A DNA stretch of 64,000 nt from NCBI GenBank assembly GCA_903813345.2, contig CAIIXF020000007.1, positions 37,036,759 through 37,100,758 on the forward strand. The letters are read 5' to 3'. Made by a program: the position numbers and the translations under genes. Source of the DNA: Owenia fusiformis. Taxonomy: Eukaryota > Annelida > Polychaeta > Sabellida > Oweniidae. The notes under the pieces were generated by a model. That model did not search any database, was not told the origin of the DNA, and worked only from the letters and a program-made list of their open reading frames with translations. Positions 23,601 to 35,600 of this stretch are shown here, piece after piece; position 1 is the stretch's first letter; every line of letters starts with the position of its first letter.

Positions 23601-26600
23601 GAAAAAATGTATGCAAAGACCAGTAGCTACTTTTTAAATAACAAAATGACTATACGTGTAATTCTGTCAGTCTGAGAAAATATTTCGTCGTCATTAAATT
23701 ATAATGTCTTTATCCTCGAGTTATTTGATTATAACTGGTATAAAGGGGACAGAAATAGTAAGCTTCCCGGGGATAAATACGTTTCTGGTCTAGAAAATCA
23801 CAATACAGTAGTTTCTAAATAGCTTTAAAATCTCGCTAAATCTCGTTTTTTCATGAGATTTTTAGAGATTTGTACTTTTTACCTCTAATGACTTACTTTT
23901 CTTTATTTTTGATAGCATATTTGAATTCAGTGACAAGTTTTCTCCAATAATAAGTTTGATTTACACAGTTATGTCATTTAAATTATTTTCCATGACATTT
24001 AAAAAAACTTGAGCCAAATCTCCATTGGTGCAATGCTAAGATTCATTAAAACATTGGCTTATTCGTATGACAACCAACATTTTCATGTTTAATCACAATA
24101 TGTACATTAACAGTATCATCCGATAGTATGCCATTCGAGTTTCAGACAGATTCAACAAACACTTTTTGACAAATCATGAAATTAAGTTACTATTGCAAGT
24201 TCCTAGCATTGAACTGAATGGAGGTGTGGCCCAAGAAAATCAAAGACAAACAAGGGTGACATCTATTATGTCAGCGTTAATCGGCTATTTAGAAACTATA
24301 CAATTCGGCTTCCTCTCAAGAATATTGGGCTTTTCAAGATGACACCATGTTCAAAACTAGCAAAACAACCTGCAGGTCATATTCTACTTTTGGTCCCCAT
24401 GTAGGTCGCAGATGTAGATTGCAGAAATTTAATTACCTTTGTCCTTCCGATCAATTATTTAGTAACTGCCCAAGGCTAAGTTACCCAAGGCTAAGGCTGC
24501 ATTTTTGTACATGCTTTTTGCCTGTGGGCAAGATTTTAATCATAAAAATTAGCTAAACCGTGGCTACTCCACAATAGTATGTGTGAAATACCGCTGTTTA
24601 AAACAATTGAATATACACAACCATATCAATTTTACTTGCTCCGCGGGCATACGAAAATACACCCTTAGTCTGGGTACTTTGACGATATATTAACTAACTC
24701 ATGTAATTTGGACAAAAATAGTTTTTTCTGTACAATGTTAATCCTTTCCGAACATCATGTGGTTACAGTTCACTGTGTGAGAACAGGGCCGTGGGTCCTT
24801 TATTTTGTTTAATTTTGGTGAATGTGTCTAATCAAACATGAATGTTATGCTACCTTCAGCTCCTTTCTCTAACAACCTTAGATGAAGAGGTATCACAGTT
24901 ACTTAAAAGCCTGTGCGATCAATCAAAAGAAGATAAAATACATTTTGAGAAAGAACGAAAAAGGGCTGATGAAGAAAGACAAAGGATAGAGAAAGAAGCA
25001 ACAAAGAGGGCAGAAGAGGCAAGAAAGCAGGAGGAGGAGCAGAGGCAACTAGCAGAGGAACATCAGAGATGCATCGAAGAGAACGAAAAGCGAGCACAGG
25101 AAGATGTAAGAACTACTTTTATTTTAGATTACCTCTTATAGCAAAGTATACTTAGTCAAGAGCGTTGTTGAAATGTAATGTACTTCAATATTTTGATTTA
25201 ATAATGACCAAGTTGTTTGAAATCAAACTCTAAATCGTGACAATTTATAACATGTTATTATATTCTTTATTGCTGTCACAATAATGTATCATTAACTAAA
25301 AGCATCTGACTCAATAAATTACATCTGAGTATTAGCCAACAATAGCTCTCACTCACAGTAATAATGATGTATACCTTAGCCGCTGACATTGTCTTTCAAA
25401 TATCTATCACCCTTCCCCCTGACAGAGTCTTTTATCTCATTCCCATCGTAACAGTCTGGGAAATGATCAAAGAAGAATAATTACGAAGACATTGGTTATC
25501 TGTAAAACAACAAGATTTGACCTGCTACATAAATGATGAATAAACTGTAGTTGCAGTTGTAGCTATGTTTTTTAAAACTCCAGTCTTTCCTAGTTTGGCA
25601 TTAAAGAAAGTGGTTGTAAACACATGCTTTACAAAATATGTATAAATTCATAAAACATTTAAGTTAAAGTAAAAAAATCAGATGACAGTCATTTTGAATT
25701 TAAAGCCCAATTTGGAAATTATCTTAATTGAATACAAGGTATGAGTACAATAACCTAACATGACAGTTCATTCGATATTTGAAACTGCAAATCAGCAACT
25801 CCCTAAACTATATATATTTTATCCAAACAATCGTCATTTTGAACTTCATGAGACAGAAATGCCTTATTATCATTGGGCCGTGCCGGTATATTAAGAAGCA
25901 AAAGGGTATGAATATACTGCATGTATTGCAGGTATCCCAAAATGTAGCCGCCATCAGGCAATTACAGGAATACATCGCCATGTTACGGAAACAATATCCA
26001 GACATAACACTAAAGCTCGACCAACTAAAAAGACAAGAACTAGAAATAACAAAATCGCTAAAAGAAATTCCATCTATAAACAAAAATCTACAAAGGTATC
26101 CAGGGGAGGTATCTAAAGAGGAATGGAAAACTAACAGAGAGAAACATTTGCAACTGTTGAGAGAAGTTGGGAATCTTCATAAAGATATTGGTGAAGTAGA
26201 CAAGAAGCCAATGGAATATGTAAGAGCTATTGGCATTTATGAAACGGGAATAGTGCAATGTGGAGATGAACTGGCCAGTGAGTTGTCTAAATATAAAGAA
26301 GAGAAGGAATCTGCTCTTGAACTTTTCTTTAAAAATTGCATTGGAACAAAGACACCAAAACAATACTTGGACGATGAGAAAACTAATGAAAATAGACTTA
26401 AAGTAATACGGGTTAAATTAAAAGAAAAAATCCTACAGATTGATGAAAAAGAGGCCTGTTACTGTTACACCCCTGAGCTCACAGAGAAAGAAAGGATTCA
26501 ACGAGAAGAAGAGAGAATAGAAGACATTGGAAATATTTTCAAGTGGATCATTCAGGAAATGAAAACACTCATATCAAGTCTCATACAACAGTGTTTGGAT

Positions 26601-29600
26601 CTCCTAAATTTCCATGATGATGACTTCGCCTTGATTGCATTTGGGTCATTCTCAAGAAAAGAAACAACACCTTTCTCTGATGTAGAATTTGCTGTAGTGC
26701 AGAACTCTGATGATTTGGAAATGCAGTCTGAATACAGAGAAACCATAAACAAGATGGTTATGATTCTTCATCTGAAGTTCTTAGCATTTGGTGAAACTGT
26801 CCTCCCAGCAATGTCAATAGAGTCTTTAAATGACTGTGACCTCAATGACAAAACAAAGGACTGGTACCTTGACTTACGAAGTTATGTAAATACAAAACAG
26901 GGAATCTCATTTGATGGACTGATGCCACATGCCAACAAAACACCCTATTACATTAGTCATCAAAACACTAGTAACTGCTTTCGATTGACAAATACAAAGG
27001 CCGCATTCATAGCGAACTATCGTGAAATGGAAGAAAGTGATCTAAAACGGGAATTATATTTCTTCAAAGGGGACTTTACGACACTGTATGGAAACAAATC
27101 TGTTGAGGATGATTTGAAAAAAGAATTCAAGGAAAATAAGGCTCGAAGAGAAACAATTTTAAAGCTTATCAAAAATCAGCTCAGTGAAGACTTGGTCAAA
27201 CACTCCTGTATAAAAAAAATGTATGACAGTAAATACAAGAAAGAATTGATAAAGAAAACATCACTTCATGTAAAGAAAGAAATATACCGCTTACCAAGTG
27301 TTGTAGTAAACAACTTACTCCACTTGATGAACAGTAATGCAGATTGTATATGGGACATTAAAAAGTTAGAAGGTTTGGACAGTACGAAAACACACAACTT
27401 GAAAATGATATTATGTAACGCTGCAGAACTGCGACTAAGGTGCTACACAGAAAACAATGGTCAAGTAGACGAATCGAAGGACCAGCTGTTACCAAACTTG
27501 CTTGTCAAAGATGGCATTGAACAAACAACCTTCAGTACAGATCTCATTTTGCGCTACTACCAAACTGCCATACCACTTGTGTCTGCTATTGAAGCAGAAA
27601 AGTCAGGGGAAATAGTGGGAAAGATTGGACAATCATCTCTGTATGATCCATCTGACTTGAATAATGCCATTGCCTATATGCTGATGCGAAATCAGGAAAA
27701 GGCAAAGACGTACTTGAAAACAGCTAATGAAACATATGTGACTTCCGAGGCAACGCAACTAATTATGCATATTCTCTGCAATTTGTACATTGAAGATGAC
27801 AGTATAAGCAAGCCCTTTTTGGACAATCTGAAAATCAGAGTTCTTGAAAGTAAAAGCTCGGGGACCATGAATACATTGGGATGTGCCCTGCAACAAAAGG
27901 GCAACATTGAAGATGCGACTGAGGTACTAGAAACAAGTGTTCAAAAATCACCTCAAGATGTCGATTCTCTGATACTCTTGCTGTCAGCGTATGAAGAGGG
28001 TGGGAGGACAGCAGAATATGAAGACCTTCTGAAGAAACATCCAACATTAGCAGAGGTGAACACATTAATGTTATATTTTAATATAACCTTTCTTGATGAT
28101 TTGTTAAGATTTTCCAGTAAAATAATACTGTGCATACAAACTGTTCTGCTGTGAAAATCATTGGTGCAGATTTCAAAGCAATATATTGTCAATATTGAAA
28201 TATAGACATTATATCTGAAAGTATATAATTTAAGAATAGTAATTCAGTTAATCCATCGTTTTTTTAGATTCACAAACTTAGAAATGGCCTTGACGAAGCT
28301 AAGCAATTGCTGAAAATTGCAAATGAAAAGGTATATTACTTGCTTGATATGTTGTATATGTCTGTTTAAATTATTTTATTTCGGTTACTATTTGGAAAAC
28401 TGTTACAGCCCTAAACCCTCCAAATGTAAATACAGTAACATTTATAGCTAAAAATTAGAATAGGCAAACGTACATATATGCCTCGTATTTACTTTTATTG
28501 TAACACTCTTGAATGGGACATGTTGCTTCCTATTACTAAGTAACATATAAGATCAATTGAGAAATCAGACAGTTGGGAATATGGCTGTGACATTATGATA
28601 ATGAATAGTCCTAATGGTCTTAACTGTAAATTCTTCATTCGTGCATAAACCTCAGATAACTGATATTAAAAAACATTCATTTTTTAACTTTCAAACTGTC
28701 AAGTGAAAACACTACACTGATGTATAAGCAATTGCAGTATGTAACCTGACAATAATTATTTCATTTTAGGCTCGGGTTTTTTCCTCAAAGGTGAACACCC
28801 TTCAGGAAGAGCTGACAATGACAAAGGATAATCTGGTAGTAGAAGAACTAAAATCAAAAACAGAGGTACTCTATGCATGCAGTGTTCTAGCTAAATGTCT
28901 ATACTTAAACATATGGTGCCTTTTGGGCATCACACATATTTACACAAATAAAAATAATTCAGTTCAGTAGGTATGTTGATATTAATCAAATTCCAATCGT
29001 TCTACATCATCATTGTAGGCCAAAAATGTAAAAAGACTCCAGGATGAACTGTTAAAGGCAAGCAATAATCTGACAGAAGTAGAATCAAAAGCTGAGATAA
29101 AGGTATATTAATGTTACATCTCACTATGTCTCATTTTGTTACCGAGTCTCTATGTCTTTACAGCAAGATAAGTGGTGAAGTGATGTTAGTCCGAGATCCT
29201 ACAAACTGTTCTTCTTAGATTCGCATATCCCGTGTATTTTTACTTCTAGTGATTATGGTCTCCATAGGGCTGTTTTGTATTAATGTTACCATGAACATAA
29301 TCATTAATAGACCTCGCTTCTTTCTATGGAGGTTTATGGAATTTCGAATTTTGAAATAAATTAAAACCAAACCATAGATCTATTTTAAATATTTACGTAT
29401 ATCCAAACGCTATTACTGTTAAATATCTACTTTGAATGGGCCTAATATAATTTGAACTGAATACAAAGTAACAACAATTCTGTGAAGTGATAAAACAAGA
29501 CAGTGATCTCTACAGGCCCTCGCTGAAGATTATCATCTGAGAAATTAGTTTCAAGTTTTTCAAGAAAAATCTGCTGCCGGAAGGCAGGCGCTTTTTTGTG

Positions 29601-32600
29601 TTGCTCAGACACGGGGCTCGGTAACAAGGTGAAACACAGTGTATCTAATGCATATATATAGAGGTTATTTAATGGGAGGTTTTTGATACAGGGTATATCT
29701 GAGGGAAATACAACATATTAACCCGAGGGACCGTAGGGACCGAGGGTTGATATATTGTATTTACCGAGGGATATACCCGGTATTAAAAATCGACAATTTT
29801 ACTGAATGATTTATTCTATACTTAGAAGATTATAAGGGTTTATAGTCAAGTCCCCTTGCTCAGTATCTCCTCTCTAAATTTGTGACGTAGTAGATCTGAT
29901 GAGCCGGGTTTTTTACCTATAACACTACTAAGTATGGAATAAATCAGAAGCAGGCTCTGGATCTTTCTTCCAAGGTGAAATCTCTACAGGATGAGCTGGC
30001 AATGGCAAATAATAACCTGACAGAAGAAAAGCAGAGATCAGAGGCAGAGGTATAAAGTGAATATTTTAGAATGTTTTTTTATAAATAAATGTTGCCACTT
30101 GAACATTCATTTGATTCATATATTCCAAATCTTTTTTTCAATCACAGGCTCTGGATCTTTCTTCCAAGGTGAAATCATTACAGGATAAGCTGGCAATGGC
30201 AAATAATAGCCTGAAAGAAGAAATGCAGAGATCAAAGGCAGAGGTATGTGGGGAAATATGTTAGAATGTCTTTTTTCATACATATATAAATCTTGCCATT
30301 TGAACCTTTAAACATTCAAATGATTTCTTTGTTTCAAATCTTTTTTCTTAATTGCAGGCTCTGGATCTTTCTTCCAAGATGAAATCTCTACGGGATGAGC
30401 TTGCAATGGCAAATAATAATCTGACAGAAGAAAAACAGAGATCAAAGGCAGAGGTATGTGGGGAAATATGTTAGACTGTCTTTTTCATACATATATAAAT
30501 CTTTCCATTTGAACCTTTAAACATTCAAATGATTTCTTTATTTCAAATCTTTTTTCTGAATTGCAGGCTCTAAATCTTTCTTCCAAGGTGAAATCTCTAC
30601 AGGATGAGCTGACATTGGCAAATAATAACCTGACAGAAGAAAAGCAGAGATCAAAGGCGGAGGTATGTAGGGAAATATGTTAGAATGTCTTTTTTCATAC
30701 ATGTATAAATCTTTCCATTTGAACATTTAAACAATCAAATGATTTCTTTATTTCAAATCTTTTTTCTTAATTGCAGGCTCTGGATCTTTCTTCCAAGGTG
30801 AAATCTCTACAGGATGAGCTGACATTGGCAAATAATGACCTGACAGAAGAAAAGCAGAGATCAGAGGCAGAGGTACATAGGGAAATATTTTAGAATGTTT
30901 TTTTTTATAAATAAATGTTGCCACTTGAACATTCATTTGATTCATATATTCCAAATCATTTTTTCAATCACAGGCTCTGGATCTTTCTTCCAAGGTGAAA
31001 TCATTACAGGATAAGCTGGCAATGGCAAATAATAGCCTGAAAGAAGAAATGCAGAGATCAAAGGAAGAGGTATGTGGGGAAATATGTTAGAATGTCTTTT
31101 TTCATACATATATAAATCTTTCCATTTGAACCTTTAAACATTCAAATGATTTCTTTATTTCAAATCTTTTTTCTTAATTGCAGGCTCTGGATCTTTCTTC
31201 CAAGGTGAAATCATTACAGGATGAGCTGGCAATGGCAAATAATAACCGGACAGAAGAAAAGCAGAGATCAAAGAAAGAGGTATGTGGGGAAATATGTTAG
31301 AATGTCTTTTTTCATACATATATAAATCTTGCCATTTGAACCTTTAAACAATCAAATGATTTCTTTATTTCAAATCTTTTTTCTTAATTGCAGGCTCTGG
31401 ATCTTTCTTCCAAGGTGAAATCATTACAGGATGAGCTGGCAATGGCAAATAATAACCTGACAGAAGAAAAGCAGAGATCAGAGGCAGAGGTATATAGAGA
31501 ATATTTTAGAATGTTTTTTTATAAATACATGTTGCCACTTGAACATTCATTTGATTCATATATTCCAAATCATTTTTTCAATCACAGGCTCTGGATCTTT
31601 CTTCCAAGGTGAAATCATTACAGGATAAGCTGGCAATGGCAAATAATAGCCTGAAAGAAGAAATGCAGAGATCAAAGGCAGAGGTATGTGGGGAAATATG
31701 TTAGAATGTCTTTTTTCATACATATATAAATCTTGCCATTTGAACCTTTAAACATTCAAATGATTTCTTTATTTCAAATCTTTTTTCTTAATTGCAGGCT
31801 CTGGATCTTTCTTCCAAGGTGAAATCTCTACAGGATGAGCTGGCAATGGCAAATAATAACCTGACAGAAGAAAAGCGGATATCAGAGGCAGAGGTATGTA
31901 GGGAAATATTTAGAATGTTTTTTCAGATATAAATGTTCATCCGAATCTACATTCGGACAGTTGAGCAACGTGTGTATGTGTAGGAATATATAAGCACAAA
32001 TGCCAAATGGAAAGGGTGGCTAATTGAAAGGGTAGGGAATGTCAGCTGTGCTTCCTCTGGTGTGTTTGAGCGTTAACATCTGCTGCCCCTAGTCAGATCG
32101 ACTAACAAAACAACTTTTTTTGGGGTTGTTGAGTTGGCCGAGAGGGCTTAGGCGATTGGGCGCCGTAATCATGAGGGTGCGAGTTCGAGACGTGGTGTGC
32201 TCCGTGCATTTATTCATTCATTTGATGATTCCTACATTTCAAATCTTTGTTCATTTGCAGGCTCTGAATCTTTCTTCTAAGGTGAAATCTCTACAGGATG
32301 AGCTCGCGATGGCGAATAATACCCTAACTGAAGAAAAGCAGAGGTCAGAGGCAGAGGTATGTAGGGAAATATTTAGAATGTTTTTTATACATAGATATTC
32401 ATTCGAATTTATACATATTCATTTGATGATTCCTATATTTCAAATCTTTGTTCATTTGCAGGCTCTGAATCTTTCTTCCAAGTTGAAATCTCTACAGGAT
32501 GAGCTGGTTATGGCAAATAATAACCTAACTGAAGAAAAGCAGAGGTCAGCGGCAGAGGTATGTAGGGAAATATTTTAGAAGATTTTCTTTTCATATATTA

Positions 32601-35600
32601 ATGTTACCATTTGAGCTTAAAGGGCCAACAAGTATTGTAAAGAGAATTTTTTTTTTTTTGATTTTTTCTGATTTTTTTTAAAGATTTACCACGTTTCAAG
32701 AGGAATGTCAGCTGAAATAATGTTCATCCAGGGGGTTTCTTTGTAGATAATAAAAATATATATTAGTCTTGATGAAATATTCAAACTTAAGTATATTTTG
32801 ACACTGGTCGATGATCGTCGAATGCCCCCCCCCCTGCACTAATTGTTGCACCTAAAACACATTCCTTTGAGTTTTGTACTTCAAATATTTTTTAAGACTC
32901 TAGATCTTTCTTCCAAGGTGAAATCTTTACAAAATGAGCTGACAATGACAAATAATAACCTGACAGAAGAAAGGCAAAGATCAGAGGCAGAGGTGAGTAA
33001 GAAAGTATTTTAGAATGTTTTTGATAATATAAAATGTTGCCATTCGAACCTTATCAGTTTCTATGGATATCTATATTTCAAATCTTTTTTCAATTGCAGG
33101 CTTTGGATCTTTCCTCTAAGTTAAAATCTTTACAAGACGAGGTGGCAATGTCAAAAAATAGCCTGGCAGAAGAAAAGCAGAGATCAGAGGCAGAGGTATG
33201 TAGGAAAATATTTTAGAATGTTTTTTCATACATAAATGTAGTGTCATATATTGCATTCCTGCAATAATGATTAAATACAATGGGTAAACCCCACTGCCAA
33301 TGCAATATACGTGACTTGAGTGCTGCGTGCATTATAGGTTTTCCGTACATGTTCAGAAAGAATACTCTGACGAGTTGAAGTACACTTTTTATAATACGTT
33401 GTCCACCTGTAACACTACCTTTTAATTTTTTCTAGCAGTTTTTAGAGTTCCAGAATACATATTTTAGCAAGTATATTTTTGCATTATTTTCACCATGACC
33501 ATTGTTATCCTGCCATATAGAACAAGTAACAAGATTGATAAAATGTCGAATGGAGTAATTAATCTATTTGGAAGTGAAAGAGTGTCAAATAAATTAATCA
33601 TATGGAATTCAAACAATCCCAAGCAAACAAGTATTTTGGCATTCACAACAGTGGTGTCCAATCATTCCTTTATGAATATATCGTGTACTAGAGATAGTGA
33701 GTTGATCAAACTGACAATTTCTGATATTGAGCTACTCCGTTCGACCTCTGCCGAAACAAAAGCTGGAATCCTATTGGCTTACATAGTGTACATTATGTTA
33801 CAGGGCAAGCTAGAACACAGTGCCCCTATTCGTGTTTACTGCCTGTTGATTATAAACCAAACATAACAATATAAATTATTGCCTGTAGCGAACTTTTATT
33901 TTTTACATTACATAAATATGTATATTTACATCAAATGAATTATGACATGACTGCATGATCACACACCTGTTGAAAACAGGTTTCACGCCTAACCATCGAC
34001 AACGTACGGTGACAAAAATATCGTTGTACACTTTGGATGTACGTTGTCAATGTTAAGTGATTTGTAGTAAATACTATGATGTAGGTGTTACACGCCTAAC
34101 CATCGACATGGTACAGTGACAACATATACCATAAAACACTTTAGATGTACGATGTCACTATTTAACCGATTTGAAGCAACGACAATGATGTAGGTGTGAT
34201 GTAGGTTTTAAAAAAGTAATCTTGGGAATACTTGAAAGATTTCATATTTAATTTCGTGTGTATTCGTTTAGGAAGACATTTAACTTTCTAATAACGTTAA
34301 AAGATTTTCGAACAGTGCTCGATTTTTTCGTTGTCAATCTACCCACGAAAATTGATCGGTAGGAAAATGTTGGGTTTTTCACATTTCCTTTGATCATTTT
34401 TCCCCTGTTGCCTAAGAGTGTCGATTATTTTTACGAGAACATGTTTCTCTATACTACACAATTGAGGACGGGTAGTGATTAATAAATATTCAAGTATTTA
34501 TTGTAATTGAAAAAATCGGAAATGTGCGTTGTCAACTCGAATGTACGTTGTCCCTGTAATTAAAATTCATGAGATATACGTAATATTAAACAATGTAATG
34601 ATTTCATTTCAAAATTCATTAAGGTTTTTATGAGTAACAAGTGATCTTTAACGAACATGTTCAAGTATCCTTTGTCCTTTTTCATTTTATGAAAGTATTG
34701 TTGTTGTGGTGGTGGTGGTTAATTTGTGCCCATTTGGTGTTAGCTTCCAGCCAAAACTCCCATTCAGTGTCTCGTAATAGAATATGTTGAAGACTAGCAC
34801 TGCCACGGAGCCTGCTTCCAGCCTGTTTGATTATTTGGCGTCTGTTCCTTACGTTTTGTAAGTTACATTGATAGATAGATCTACTGATCTATACTAGCTT
34901 ATTGAATATGACTTTAAAATCCTGTTTATGATATATCTGGAAAGTTTCAATAGTTCAATCAAATTGAAGTAATTCTGTAATTGTTCTGTTTCAATTTTAA
35001 TTGCATCTGACCCCCCTGTCTGTTAGTGTTATGAAAATACATTGTCTGCATTAGGGTTAACTGTGAATTGAGTAAGTTCAATGGGACAACGTACACTTAT
35101 GATTTTTTAAATTATAGCCAAAATGTTAATACTTGTTATATCTTCAACAGACCTTAATTGTGCTGTTTAAAGAAACATATTCTCATAAAAATCTTCGACA
35201 CTCTTAGACGACAGGGGAGGAAATGATCAAAGGAAATGTGTAAAAACACAACAATTTCCAACCAACCAAATATATTGGTAGATTGACTACGAAAAAATCG
35301 AGCACTGCTCGAAAATCTTTTAATGTTATTAGGAAGTTAAATGTCTTCCTGAACGAATACACAAAAAAAGTCAAGCATGAAACCCTTAATGCATTCCTCA
35401 GATTATTTTTTTAAAACCTACATCAAACCTACATCATTGTCTTTGCTTCCAATCTATTAAATAGTGACATCGTACATCTAAAGTGTACCACGGTATATTT
35501 TGTCACTGTACCTTGTCGATGGTTAGGCACGTGTTATGTAAATGAAAAATACGTTGCCTGTATTAGGGTTAAAACTGTGAATTGAAATCTGTAAATTCAA

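Larger units (their letters stand above)
17605..24859 (+). other. First intron of the TRIM-NHL-like gene, repeat-filled
   Basis: 7.3 kb containing MITEs and dispersed repeats, listed separately, and no exon that I can support. A B-box would be expected here in a classical TRIM; I see no CxxC/H-rich open stretch. Between about 22560 and 24850 the sequence is AT-rich and featureless apart from a dispersed fragment around 23370-23430 (GAAACTGGTAACTACCTAC) shared with 39050-39090. Confidence 0.6.

Noticed and set aside
25779-25931. N-terminal extension of the nucleotidyltransferase exon to an upstream in-frame codon
   Set aside because: A good acceptor (TGTATTGCAG) at 25931 keeps phase 0 with the preceding exon; the extension is hydrophobic and unlike the rest.
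32128-32206. A functional tRNA gene
   Set aside because: A- and B-box-like segments are present, but the arms do not fold into a proper cloverleaf and the anticodon loop is the wrong size.
33495-33866. A 123-codon plus-strand ORF in an intron
   Set aside because: No recognisable family, no splice signals linking it to the coil exons, and it overlaps an equally long minus-strand ORF; most likely chance.
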